A DNA stretch of 64,000 nucleotides from Micromonospora lutea (lineage in GTDB: Bacteria; Actinomycetota; Actinomycetes; Mycobacteriales; Micromonosporaceae). The position numbers were made by a program, and so were the translations under genes. The stretch covers positions 186,001-250,000 of the forward strand of contig NZ_BOPB01000013.1 of NCBI RefSeq assembly GCF_016863535.1. The letters run 5' to 3'. How positions within the stretch are numbered: position 1 is the stretch's first letter; the number at the start of each line of letters is the position of its first letter. The notes under the pieces are model-generated. The model was given only the letters and a program-made list of their open reading frames with translations, was not told the DNA's origin and did not search any database. Below, in pieces: positions 8,260 to 17,658 of the stretch.

Positions 8260-8643
8260 GTGGGCTTCCTCATCCGACTTGCGGTGACCGCCGTCGCACT
8301 GTGGATCACCACGTTGATCGTGCCCGGGGTCGAGGTGACTGGACGCAGCCGTTACGACACGGTGTTCACCCTGCTCGTCGTGGCGTTGATCTTCGGTCTG
8401 GTCAACGCGGTGCTCAAGCCGGTCATCAAGGTCGTGGGTTGTGTCTTCTACCTGCTGACTCTCGGCCTGTTCGCGCTCGTGGTCAACGCCCTGCTGTTCC
8501 TGCTGACCAACTGGATCGCCGGGGCGATCGATCTGCCCTTCGACGTGGACGGCTTCTGGGCGGCCTTCTGGGGAGCCATCGTGATGGCGGTGGTCACCTG
8601 GGTGATCAGCGTGGTGGTGCCGGATCCAGCGGACCGGCGGTGA
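8260..8643 (+). CDS. Phage-holin-family (4-TM) membrane protein
   Basis: 127 residues from GTG, four hydrophobic helices near residues 3-24, 34-51, 60-87 and 99-118. The segment LVNAVLKPVIKVVGCVFYLL followed by LGLFALVVNALLF is the conserved pattern of the Phage_holin_4_2 (YvlD/DUF360) family: xNAxLKPxLxxLxLPxxxxTLGLFxLVxNAxxF. Despite the name these are common chromosomal proteins, in Bacillus linked to envelope stress operons. Nothing phage-like surrounds it. It is followed by fba after 157 bases. Confidence 0.85.
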   Translation: MGFLIRLAVTAVALWITTLIVPGVEVTGRSRYDTVFTLLVVALIFGLVNAVLKPVIKVVGCVFYLLTLGLFALVVNALLFLLTNWIAGAIDLPFDVDGFWAAFWGAIVMAVVTWVISVVVPDPADRR

Positions 8644-8800
8644 GCCGGCCCGGTTGTGCCCGTCCGGCTCCGCTACGGGATACTGCCCGCGGAGGACAGC
8701 GCGGTCCGGCGCATCAAGGTAGAACAGGCGGCCGCCCGGCCGGGCCCCTGCGGAGAACAGCGGCCGTACGGCCGACAGCGGCAAGTAAGGAGCGTTCGAC

Positions 8801-9826
8801 ATGCCCATCGCTTCCCCCGAGGCTTACGCCGAGATGCTGGATCGCGCCAAGGCGGGCCGGTACGCGTACCCGGCAATCAACGTGACGTCCTCGCAGACGT
8901 TGAACGCGGCGCTCAAGGGCTTCGCCGACGCGGAGAGCGACGGCATCATCCAGGTCTCCACCGGTGGCGCCGAGTACCTCTCGGGCCCCTCGGTCAAGGA
9001 CATGGTCACCGGCGCGGTGGCGTTCGCCGCGTACGCCCACGAGGTGGCCAAGAAGTACCCGGTGAACATCGCCCTGCACACCGACCACTGCCCGAAGGAC
9101 AAGCTGGACAAGTTCGTCCGACCGCTGATGGCCATCTCGCAGGAGCGGGTCAAGAACGGCCAGGAGCCGCTGTTCCAGTCGCACATGTGGGACGGCTCGG
9201 CCGTACCGGTGGCGGAGAACCTGGAGATCGCGGCCCAGCTGCTCGACGAGGCCGCCAAGGGCAAGATTGTCCTGGAGATCGAGGTCGGCGTCGTCGGCGG
9301 CGAGGAGGACGGCGTCGAGAACGCCATCAACGACAAGCTCTACACCACCGTCGAGGACGGTCTGGCCATGGTCGAGGCGCTCGGCCTGGGCGAGAAGGGC
9401 CGCTACATGGCGGCGCTGACCTTCGGCAACGTGCACGGTGTCTACAAGCCGGGCAACGTCAAGCTCCGCCCCGAGATCCTGAACAACATCCAGGAGGCGG
9501 TCGGCGCCAAGTACGGCAAGGAGAAGCCGCTCAGCCTGGTCTTCCACGGTGGCTCCGGCTCGCTGCTGTCGGAGATCCGCGAGGCGCTCGACTACGGCGT
9601 GGTGAAGATGAACATCGACACCGACACGCAGTACGCCTTCACCCGTCCGGCGGCGGATCACATGCTCCGCAACTACGACGGCGTGCTCAAGGTCGACGGC
9701 GAGGTCGGCAACAAGAAGATGTACGACCCGCGGGTGTGGGGCAAGGCCGCCGAGGCCGGCATGGCCACCCGCGTGGCGGAGGCCTGCGAGCACCTGCGCT
9801 CGACCGGCACCACGATGACCAAGTGA
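8801..9826 (+). CDS. fba: Class II fructose-bisphosphate aldolase
   Basis: 341 residues, normal for the family. Zn-dependent reversible cleavage of fructose 1,6-bisphosphate to DHAP and glyceraldehyde 3-phosphate. Visible motifs are HTDHCPKDK (catalytic Asp and Zn-binding His), EIEVGVVGGEEDG (Glu metal ligand region), TFGNVHGVYKPG and VFHGGSGS (two further Zn/phosphate-binding His regions) and the NIDTDTQYAFT phosphate loop. ATG 8801 is preceded by AAGGAGCG. It stands alone and ends in a strong terminator at 9844-9888, so it is probably a single-gene unit. Confidence 0.97.
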   Translation: MPIASPEAYAEMLDRAKAGRYAYPAINVTSSQTLNAALKGFADAESDGIIQVSTGGAEYLSGPSVKDMVTGAVAFAAYAHEVAKKYPVNIALHTDHCPKDKLDKFVRPLMAISQERVKNGQEPLFQSHMWDGSAVPVAENLEIAAQLLDEAAKGKIVLEIEVGVVGGEEDGVENAINDKLYTTVEDGLAMVEALGLGEKGRYMAALTFGNVHGVYKPGNVKLRPEILNNIQEAVGAKYGKEKPLSLVFHGGSGSLLSEIREALDYGVVKMNIDTDTQYAFTRPAADHMLRNYDGVLKVDGEVGNKKMYDPRVWGKAAEAGMATRVAEACEHLRSTGTTMTK

Positions 9827-9843
9827 CGTACTGACGTCGCCCG

Positions 9844-9888
9844 GACGGGCGGCCAGCTCGACTTGGGCCGGCCGCCCGTCGCGTTTTT
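9844..9888 (+). terminator. Intrinsic terminator of fba
   Basis: Perfect 11-base stem GACGGGCGGCC (9844-9854) / GGCCGCCCGTC (9870-9880) followed by GCGTTTTT. This is the only canonical stem plus T-run terminator noticed in the window. Confidence 0.9.
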
Positions 9889-9942
9889 GTTAACAGGGGG
9901 CCCTTCCTATACCCCAGGCGTTAACAAGGTGCCCTTCCTTAC
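9889..9942 (+). repeat. Two-unit 31-base-period repeat, copy 1
   Basis: Two tandem units starting GTTAACAGGGGGCCCTTCCT (9889) and GTTAACAAGGTGCCCTTCCT (9920), offset exactly 31 bases, between the convergent fba and LOG genes. The last bases overlap the stop region of the LOG gene. Further copies are at 28337, 37566 and 38257. Confidence 0.85.
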
Positions 9943-11186
9943 GCCGTCAGCAGGCGGACGGCCTCGTGGACGTCGTCGGTCAGGTGCACGGTGTCGGAGA
10001 GGTCACCGGAGGGGGAGGTGGCCAGCAGTGGACGCAGCAGCGACTCCACCGGCAACTCCGTCGTCCAGTACGCGCGGTCCAGGAAGACGTACGCGCCGCT
10101 GACCCCGTCGGTGCCGTAGTAGGTCTTGGTGGCCGCCTGGAACACCTCCTGCACGGTTCCTGCCCGGCCGGGGGCGAAGACGATGCCGCCCCGGGCCAGC
10201 CGCAGGATGGTGTCCTCCCGGATCGCGTTGGAGAAGTACTTGGCGATCCGGCCCGCGAACAGGTTGGCCGGCTCGTGGCCGTACAGCCAGGTCGGCACGG
10301 CGAGGCCGCCGCAGCCGGCCCAGTCCAGGTCGCCGGTGGTGAGCGCGGCCGAGTCCGCGCGATAGGCGGTCACCGGTTCGGTGCCGTTGACCGGCGGCGA
10401 GACCGACCGCCCGTAGAGTTCCCGCACCCGCAGCGCGGCAGCCGTGTAGCGGTCGTGGTCGGTGTAGTCCGGCGCGGTGGCGAGCAGGTCGATGGCCGCG
10501 GTGAGGTCCTCGACCGGCCGGGTCGACAGGTAGGCACCCAGGTTGGCGGCCTCCATCACCCCTGGCCCGCCGCCGGTGACCACCAGGCGGTGCGCCCGCG
10601 CCAGTTCCCAACCGAGCACTGCGGCCGTCCGGTACGGCTCACTGCCCCGCCGGACCGCGTGCCCACCCATTACCCCGACCACCGACTGCGGTCCGTGGGT
10701 GGAGAGCCAGGCTCGGGTGGCGTCGGCGAGCGCGTTGTCCACGCCGTGGTCGTGCAGCCGCTGGCAGAGTGCCTCCCGTACGTCCGGCATGGCCCCGCCG
10801 TGGGCCCGGAAGTGCGCGTAGATCCGGCTGTCGTACATTGCCGCGAAACCGCCCTCGGTGAAGCCGGCGGCGAGGTCCTCCGGGGTGTAGAGGTGGGACG
10901 GCTGGGTTGGGTACGGCAGCCGGGAGAACGGCGGCACCACGTTGGCACCCCGACGGACCAGGTCGGCTCCGACCTGCCGGGAGGCGAAGCGGCACCCGAC
11001 GAAGAGCGTCCCGGCCACGTCGATCTCGGTGAGGTCGGGCACCGGTGCCAGATCCAGTCGGAGTCCCTGCACGGTGAGCCCGACCAGGCTGCCGGTGGCC
11101 AACCGCCGGTCGAACTCCGCCCGGGTCTGGATCTCGTCGGTCCAGATGTGCGGCTCGATGACGTCTGCGGGGGGTGGAGTCGGCAT
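9939..11186 (-). CDS. LOG-family (lysine-decarboxylase-like fold) protein
   Basis: 415 residues using ATG 11186 with AGGAT about 8 bases upstream; the longer open frame upstream reads as unrelated low-complexity sequence. The nucleotide-binding signature VTGGGPGVMEAAN and the later PGRAGTVQE segment (PGGxGTxxE in the family) mark the LOG / TIGR00730-like Rossmann fold, whose members are phosphoribohydrolases acting on AMP-type nucleotides. This one is long (typical LOG about 190-250) with an N-terminal extension of about 170 residues beginning IEPHIWTDEIQTRAEFDRRL. The consensus PGGxGT reads PGRAGT. Substrate unknown; it lies alone and convergent with fba. Confidence 0.82.
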   Translation of the reverse strand: MPTPPPADVIEPHIWTDEIQTRAEFDRRLATGSLVGLTVQGLRLDLAPVPDLTEIDVAGTLFVGCRFASRQVGADLVRRGANVVPPFSRLPYPTQPSHLYTPEDLAAGFTEGGFAAMYDSRIYAHFRAHGGAMPDVREALCQRLHDHGVDNALADATRAWLSTHGPQSVVGVMGGHAVRRGSEPYRTAAVLGWELARAHRLVVTGGGPGVMEAANLGAYLSTRPVEDLTAAIDLLATAPDYTDHDRYTAAALRVRELYGRSVSPPVNGTEPVTAYRADSAALTTGDLDWAGCGGLAVPTWLYGHEPANLFAGRIAKYFSNAIREDTILRLARGGIVFAPGRAGTVQEVFQAATKTYYGTDGVSGAYVFLDRAYWTTELPVESLLRPLLATSPSGDLSDTVHLTDDVHEAVRLLTA

Positions 11187-11431
11187 CGGATCATCCTGCC
11201 GGTCCGGCGCAAATGCCGTGGACGGCCCCCGGGCGACATCGGCACGGGAGCCCGGCGGCCTGGCCGGGCTCCCGTGATCCCGGTTCCTGGGGAGGCGCCG
11301 GTCCCCTAGTTGTAGTGGATACCGCCGGACGGCGGCATGGGCCACAGGCGTGACCGACCTCTCGGCCGTTCAGCCGACCGGCTCACCGGCCCCCCTCGCG
11401 GGCCGCCGTGCGAAGCGGGTTGAATGGGACG

Positions 11432-11860
11432 ATGCAGAACCTCCTACCTGAGCCGCCCGCCACGCTCCTGCCCGCGCACGTCGAGGCCGACTCCGCCCTG
11501 GCCGCAGCCAAGCAGGCCGGCAGCGACGAGGCGTTCGCCGAGGTGGCGGCCCAGTACCCGACGCACAGTGCGGCGTGGGCGGCGCTCGCCGCCCGGGCGT
11601 TCGCGCAGGGCCAGGTGGTGCCGGCGTACGCGTTTGCCCGCACCGGCTACCACCGAGGTCTGGACCAGCTGCGGCGCAGCGGATGGAAGGGACATGGGCC
11701 GGTGCCGTGGTCACACGAGCCGAACCGGGGCTTCCTGCGCTGCCTCTACGTGCTGTCCCGAGCGGCGGACGCGATCGGCGAGGCGGACGAGGCGGCCCGT
11801 TGCGCACAGTTCCTGCGCGACTGCGATCCGGCCGCAGCCGACGCGCTGGCCAGCAACTGA
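11432..11860 (+). CDS. DUF3151 domain protein
   Basis: 142 residues from ATG 11432 (MQNLLPEPPATLLP). The N-terminal NLLPEPPxTLLP motif and the helical region with AWAALAARAFAQGQVVPAYAFARTGYHRGLDQLRRSGWKG are diagnostic of DUF3151, a small actinobacterial family in which the second half resembles a TPR-like helical hairpin. HEPNRGFLRCL is another conserved block. Function unknown. In many actinobacteria the gene is close to fba and purA, as it is here. Confidence 0.88.
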   Translation: MQNLLPEPPATLLPAHVEADSALAAAKQAGSDEAFAEVAAQYPTHSAAWAALAARAFAQGQVVPAYAFARTGYHRGLDQLRRSGWKGHGPVPWSHEPNRGFLRCLYVLSRAADAIGEADEAARCAQFLRDCDPAAADALASN

Positions 11861-11885
11861 CGTCTTGCCGACCTGTCGACGCGCC

Positions 11886-11923
11886 GCCCTGACCGGTCGG
11901 GTACGCCCTGACCGGTCGGGTAC
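11886..11923. repeat. Tandem duplication of a 19-base unit
   Basis: GCCCTGACCGGTCGGGTAC occurs twice head to tail (11886-11904 and 11905-11923). Each unit contains the palindrome GACCGGTC. It sits between convergent DUF3151 and EspI-like genes and could act as their terminator region. Confidence 0.8.
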
Positions 11924-11955
11924 GCCCGGGTCGGCGGTGCGTCGACGCGTCGGCG

Positions 11956-13935
11956 CTACAGGCCCTCGGCCACCGAGGCCGCGATCTTGAGCCAGGCGTC
12001 CCGGGTGGCCGCCGAGAGGTGCGCGTACCGGAGTGGCTCGCCGGTGTCGATGAGGCGTTCGTACGGGGCCAGCAGCACCGCGCGGGTACGCGCGGCGAAG
12101 TGCTCCTGGATCGCGGGCAGGTCGATCTCCTTGCGGGACGGCGGCATGGAGACCACCGTGACCGCCTGCCGGACCAGTCGATGCCGCCCGCTCTGTTCCA
12201 GGTGGTCGAGCATCCGGGCGGCTGTCTCGGCCGAGTCGTTACGGGCAGACATGGTGACCACCAGTTGGTCGGTGGCGTCCATGGCGGCCTGCCAGTTCTG
12301 CGCCCGGACGTTGTTCCCGGTGTCCACGAAGATCAACTTGTAGAACCGGCTGACCACCTCGCGGATCTCGCCGAAGGCGCTGGCGGTGAGCATCTCGCCG
12401 CCGGTGGCCGACTCGTCGGAGGCGAGCACGTCGAACATCCCCTCGCCCTGCGAGCGGACGTACTGCGACAGGTCGCCGACCCGCCCCTGGGCACCGTGGA
12501 ACTGGCCGAGATCCCGGAGCAGGTCCCGCACCGTACGGGAATGGAAGTCCTGTTGGGCGCGCATGCCGAGGGTGCCCTGGGTCTCGTTGTTGTCCCAGGC
12601 CAACACATATCCGCCGCGATTCTGACCGAAGGTCATCGCGAGCAGCAGGATGGCGACGGTCTTGCCGGCGCCGCCCTTCGGATTGACCACGGTCACCTGC
12701 CGCAGCCCACCGAAGTTGCGGCGCACCATTTCGATGTCCCGCTTGCGTTCCAACTCCTGCCGCCCTGGCGGGAGCTTCACCAGGCCCGTCTTGTTCACCA
12801 CGGCACGGAGTCCGGTCGTCGCGACCGGGTCGGCCGGGCGCACCTGCCGGCGGCGGGCGAAGTCCTCGGCCGTGGGCGCGGCACCTGCCTCCGGTGTCCA
12901 GGCCGGCTCCGCGTACGCCGACGGCACCCGCGACGCGGTGTTGGTCACCGGGTGGGGCTGCGGGGGTGTCGGCGGCACTGCCGGCACCGGACCCTGTTGC
13001 CAGGGTGCGGCGTTCCAGGCTGGCTGTGGTGGGAACGGACCGGGGGGCGCTCCCGGGTGCGGCGGCGCGACGGGCGCGGGAATCTGCTCAGGATGAGGCG
13101 GTGTGGCGGTCCCGGCGTCCGCCGGTAGCGGACCGAGGGGCGGGGAGACGGGAGACATGCCGCCGTCGGATGGCACGGGCGGCAGAGGAGTACCGGGTTG
13201 CGGCACCGGAGCGCTGCCGTGCTGGGGCGTCGGCGGCGCGGCGAAAGGGTACGGGCCGGGTTGCTGGGGCGGCAACGGTTGCGGAATCGGTGGTAGCGGC
13301 TGCGCCGGCCCGGCCCAGGTGGGGCGGGCGGTGCCGGTCACGGTCTCGGCGGGCGCGGCCGGGTCGGAGCCGGAACGCTGCGGCGGATGGGCCCACGGCG
13401 ATTCTGTCTGCGGTCGGGTCACCGGTGCCGCGCCCCTGTCGGCATCGGTGTCGGCGGCCGTCTCCACATCGTCGGCCGGGTCCTGCGACGCCGTGTCGGT
13501 CGACCCAGCGTCGCGAGTGGGCGCGACGGTGGTGGGCCGGTCCAGGGTGAAAGGCAGGTCCAGGTCGACCTGAGCGGGCCCGGGCTGTGGTCCCGGCTCC
13601 CAGCCGGTGGCGGTCGGCGTGTCGCTGGTCAACGACGGATAGTCCGCGGACGAGGGCGGCGCGCCGGGCGCGTGTGTCGGCCGTCCGGGTGGGGGCGGCG
13701 GCCCTGGTGTGGTGGGCGGATAGGTCGGCCCTGGGTACTGCGGCGGATCGGTCGGCTGCCCGGGCAACGGATGCGCCGACGGAGGTGGCACGGTCGGTGG
13801 CACCGGTGGCGGAGCATCCCACGCAGGCGCGCCGAAGCTGTCGATCTGCTCCGGCGGCCAGAGTGGTTCGATGTCCCGTTCCGGCATCCCCTGCTGGCCG
13901 GGCACGTGCACCCGGTCGGCGTTGTCGTCCACCAC
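11956..13935 (-). CDS. EspI-like MinD/ParA-family ATPase with long Pro-rich N-terminus
   Basis: 659 residues from GTG 13935 (GGGGAGG upstream). Residues 1 to about 380 are proline-rich low-complexity sequence (PPVPPTVPPP, PPQPHPVT). The C-terminal third is a deviant-Walker-A ATPase: NPKGGAGKTVA with Lys420/Lys425, LAWDNNETQGTLGMRA as switch region, and IFVDTGNN as Walker B-like. Mycobacterial EspI, linked to the ESX-1 type VII system, has this same build, and so do related SpoIIIJ/ParA-like proteins of actinomycetes. No EccCa, WXG100 or other type VII gene is nearby. Membrane positioning or secretion control is possible; the exact role is unknown. Confidence 0.8.
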   Translation of the reverse strand: MVDDNADRVHVPGQQGMPERDIEPLWPPEQIDSFGAPAWDAPPPVPPTVPPPSAHPLPGQPTDPPQYPGPTYPPTTPGPPPPPGRPTHAPGAPPSSADYPSLTSDTPTATGWEPGPQPGPAQVDLDLPFTLDRPTTVAPTRDAGSTDTASQDPADDVETAADTDADRGAAPVTRPQTESPWAHPPQRSGSDPAAPAETVTGTARPTWAGPAQPLPPIPQPLPPQQPGPYPFAAPPTPQHGSAPVPQPGTPLPPVPSDGGMSPVSPPLGPLPADAGTATPPHPEQIPAPVAPPHPGAPPGPFPPQPAWNAAPWQQGPVPAVPPTPPQPHPVTNTASRVPSAYAEPAWTPEAGAAPTAEDFARRRQVRPADPVATTGLRAVVNKTGLVKLPPGRQELERKRDIEMVRRNFGGLRQVTVVNPKGGAGKTVAILLLAMTFGQNRGGYVLAWDNNETQGTLGMRAQQDFHSRTVRDLLRDLGQFHGAQGRVGDLSQYVRSQGEGMFDVLASDESATGGEMLTASAFGEIREVVSRFYKLIFVDTGNNVRAQNWQAAMDATDQLVVTMSARNDSAETAARMLDHLEQSGRHRLVRQAVTVVSMPPSRKEIDLPAIQEHFAARTRAVLLAPYERLIDTGEPLRYAHLSAATRDAWLKIAASVAEGL

Positions 13936-14010
13936 GGTGTCCTCCCCATTCCTCCTGACGAGGATAGGCCCAGCGGCCGACCCGGACCTCCGGTGCGCCG
14001 GCCGGGCAGG

Positions 14011-15006
14011 TCAGGCCGTCCAGACCGCCCAAGCGCCCGGCTCGGTCCACCAGGACCGCTTGCGGGTCAGCTGCCCCGCCACGCCGTCGTCCAGGTACGG
14101 CAGCGCCGCCTCGTCGCGCGGCAGCACCGACGCGGCCCGGCCCCGGGCCCGCCGGACTTCCAGGCGTACTCGGCGTCGCCCCCACCGCGACCGGGTGACC
14201 ACCGGTACGGCCACCGCCACCTCGACCAGCCCGTCGGTCGGGTCGGGTCCGGCGAGCAACGCCACGTCGTCGAGTCGGGCGTACCCGCCCGCGTTGCCGA
14301 TCGCGCAGGCGAGCAGCGGTTCGTCGCCGTTCGACAGCACGGTGTCGTCCACTTCCACCCGGCCACGCCAGGGCAGCGGGGTGTTGTCCTCGCCGGCAGC
14401 GCCGAGCAGTGCGCCGTCCAACGTCACCGAGCCGCCGTCGTGGCGCAGCAGGTCGAGCCGGCGTGCCGTGCCGTCCAGCACCGCGGCGGCCACCGCCGCC
14501 GGATCGCGGGGCAGCCCGAGCTGGGCGGCGAGGTCACGGTGCGTCGTGCTGTGGGCTGGATCGAGCGGCAGTACGCCGACCGGTGGCAGGTCCGGCACGG
14601 TCCGGTTGCCGGCCAGGTCGGTCGGGCGGCGACTGGGCGATGGCGCGTACCGCCGGACCATGCGACGTAGCACGGCGCGCAACTGTGCGTCACCGGCCAC
14701 GGCGACCACGAGTCGGGTTTTCGCATCGGCGTCCGGCCAGGTGAGCCCGTCCGGCCGCGGCGGCCCGTCCAGCCGGCTCAGCACCTCGTCGATCTCCGCG
14801 TCCGAACGGGCGGTGACCGTCTCGACCCGGGCACCCCGGGCGGTGAGCACATCGGCGCAGGTCAGTACCGGTACGCGCGGCGTCTCGCAGCGTTCCTCGC
14901 GAGCCTTGGCCGGGTCGGTGCCACCACAGCAGGCTCCGCCACTGCCACACCCGGCTCCCGGAGCGTCCCGCTCGGAGCCGAGGGTGAGCAGCACCACGTC
15001 GTACAC
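14011..15006 (-). CDS. Divergent diacylglycerol-kinase-like protein with Cys-rich N-terminus
   Basis: 331 residues. After MYDVVLLTLGSER comes a short Cys/Gly cluster (GAGCGSGGACCGG), then TCADVLTARGARVETVTARSD, LVVAVAGDAQLRAVLRRMV and a C-terminal part with LPLDPAHSTTHRDLAAQLGL and DTVLSNGDEPLL. The order of a VVAxxGD element, an alpha/beta domain and a beta-rich second domain resembles the NAD/diacylglycerol/sphingosine kinase fold, but the hallmark GGDGT is reduced to AGDAQ, so catalysis is doubtful. An alternative is a non-catalytic relative. It is divergent from purA by 125 bases. Moderate-to-low confidence on family, high that it is a real gene. Confidence 0.6.
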   Translation of the reverse strand: MYDVVLLTLGSERDAPGAGCGSGGACCGGTDPAKAREERCETPRVPVLTCADVLTARGARVETVTARSDAEIDEVLSRLDGPPRPDGLTWPDADAKTRLVVAVAGDAQLRAVLRRMVRRYAPSPSRRPTDLAGNRTVPDLPPVGVLPLDPAHSTTHRDLAAQLGLPRDPAAVAAAVLDGTARRLDLLRHDGGSVTLDGALLGAAGEDNTPLPWRGRVEVDDTVLSNGDEPLLACAIGNAGGYARLDDVALLAGPDPTDGLVEVAVAVPVVTRSRWGRRRVRLEVRRARGRAASVLPRDEAALPYLDDGVAGQLTRKRSWWTEPGAWAVWTA

Positions 15007-15068
15007 GGGTAGCTCCTCCTGCTGTTCCCGACGCGACCCCTGCCGGTCGTGCCGTCACTACTTGTTAG

Positions 15069-16421
<1,353 letters not shown>

Positions 16422-16476
16422 ACCCCACCCACCCCACCCCACCCCACCCCACCCCACCCCACCCCCACCCCCACCC
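16422..16476. repeat. C-rich microsatellite (CCCCA units) after purA
   Basis: About ten near-identical CCCCA/CCCA units follow the purA stop directly. The complementary strand is a run of G4 tracts that could form G-quadruplexes. A shorter C-rich run follows purB at 49013-49044. Confidence 0.9.
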
Positions 16477-16484
16477 GTCGCTCA

Positions 16485-16549
16485 GCGTTGATCATGAGGT
16501 TATTGCCCGCGACACGCCGTGGGGCCGACAACAACCTCATGATCAACGC
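16485..16549. repeat. Long palindrome, TTGATCATGAGGTTGTTG family, copy A
   Basis: 21-base arms (16485-16505 and 16529-16549) complementary except for one mismatch; the arm core is TTGATCATGAGGTTATTG. The 23-base spacer contains CGCGACACGCCGTGGGG. It lies at the 3' end of purA and could act as terminator or mRNA-end stabiliser. Other copies: 17567, 49053. Confidence 0.88.
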
Positions 16550-16635
16550 GTGAGGGTGGGGGAGTTTTCCACAGGGGGAGGCGGGTTTTCCACAGGGGGC
16601 TTAATCGGTCTTGGGAGCCTGGGACAGTCATCCGG

Positions 16636-17574
16636 GTGGATGCGTTGACGGTGGCTCGGCAGGTGGCGGCCCTGCAGGATTCAGTGATCACGTTGGTTCA
16701 GGCCCGTGCCGCCGGTCTGACAGTGCACGAGGTGCATCGTCTCTGCCGGGCGGGCCGATGGCGCGCGGTGGCCAGAGCTGCGTACCTGGTAGATGCTGAT
16801 CTTCACGACGGGGTGCCCCGTCGGGCGCGGATCAGGGCGGCGGTCGCTTCATTCGGTCCCGATGCGGCCGCAGTGCTGACGACGGCGGCCGAGTTGCACG
16901 AAATCGCTGGTGCTCGACGGTCGGAAGAGATTCACATCTCGGTCCCCGGCGTCGCCGCGAGGTCGGCGAGATCGACCGACCCTCGAGTGACGCTGCACCA
17001 ACTCGCGATCAGACCGAGGGAACTCGTCGCGGTCGCCGGGATCGTCACCACCCGGCCGGTACGTACAGTCGCCGATCTCGTTCTGAGGCTGACCCGCTTT
17101 CCGGCGGTGTGCGTCGTCGACTCGGCGCTCAACCAGGGATTGGTCAGAGAGGATGAGTTCGCCGACATCCATCGCCTCATCAGGGGGCGGTGCGGAGCGG
17201 TGGCGGCCCGTGGTTACCTTGCCGAGGCGGATTGCCGGGCACAGTCTCCGCTGGAGACGCGGACCCGGTTGCGCTGCGTCGACGGGCGGGTCCCGCCCGA
17301 CGTCCTGCAGGTGGAGGTCCGGGACCACGACGGCTATCTGCTGGGCGTCGGTGATCTGGGCTGGCGGCGGTACCGGATCATCGCGGAGGCTGACGGGCAG
17401 GGGCCGCACAGCGGCCCCGACGCAGTCTTCGCCGACCGCCGTAGGCAGAACCGACTGCTCAACGCGGGCTGGGCCGTGCTCCGCTTCACCTGGGCCGACA
17501 CCCTCCACGCCGACTACATCCCCTGGACCGTGCGTCAGGCCATGCAGCGGGCTGTCCAGCGCGATCGATCATGA
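16636..17574 (+). CDS. AbiEi-like antitoxin domain plus DUF559/Vsr-like nuclease-fold protein
   Basis: 312 residues from GTG 16636. The N-terminal part (ITLVQARAAGLTVHEVHRLCRAGRWRAVAR...YLV) is the winged-helix AbiEi antitoxin-type domain. The C-terminal part has SPLETRTRLRCVDG, a central AEADG and DRRRQNRLLNAGWAVLRFTWAD, the pattern of DUF559/Vsr-like PD-(D/E)XK proteins. Such fusions are abundant in actinobacteria, usually without the AbiEii nucleotidyltransferase, and no partner toxin is seen here either. The stop codon TGA at 17572-17574 lies inside palindrome copy B, so the element shapes the C-terminus. Role in defence is unproven; an orphan regulator or nuclease is equally possible. 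Confidence 0.8.
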   Translation: MDALTVARQVAALQDSVITLVQARAAGLTVHEVHRLCRAGRWRAVARAAYLVDADLHDGVPRRARIRAAVASFGPDAAAVLTTAAELHEIAGARRSEEIHISVPGVAARSARSTDPRVTLHQLAIRPRELVAVAGIVTTRPVRTVADLVLRLTRFPAVCVVDSALNQGLVREDEFADIHRLIRGRCGAVAARGYLAEADCRAQSPLETRTRLRCVDGRVPPDVLQVEVRDHDGYLLGVGDLGWRRYRIIAEADGQGPHSGPDAVFADRRRQNRLLNAGWAVLRFTWADTLHADYIPWTVRQAMQRAVQRDRS

Positions 17575-17621
17575 GGTTGTTGCCCGTCGTACCGCGTGTC
17601 GGTGGCAACAACCTCATGATC
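17567..17621. repeat. Long palindrome, TTGATCATGAGGTTGTTG family, copy B
   Basis: Perfect 18-base arms GATCATGAGGTTGTTGCC (17567-17584) and its complement (17604-17621) with a 19-base spacer. The left arm contains the stop codon of the AbiEi-like gene; purD begins 37 bases after the right arm. Confidence 0.9.
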
Positions 17622-17658
17622 AACGGGAGTGGTGGATGGGTCGGTAGGATGACTGGCC

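Noticed and set aside
8260..8643. Phage remnant suggested by the holin-family protein
   Set aside because: No other phage gene is present and the family is commonly chromosomal.
16422..16476. Possible CRISPR-like array in the C-rich tract
   Set aside because: Units are five bases without spacers; it is a simple microsatellite.
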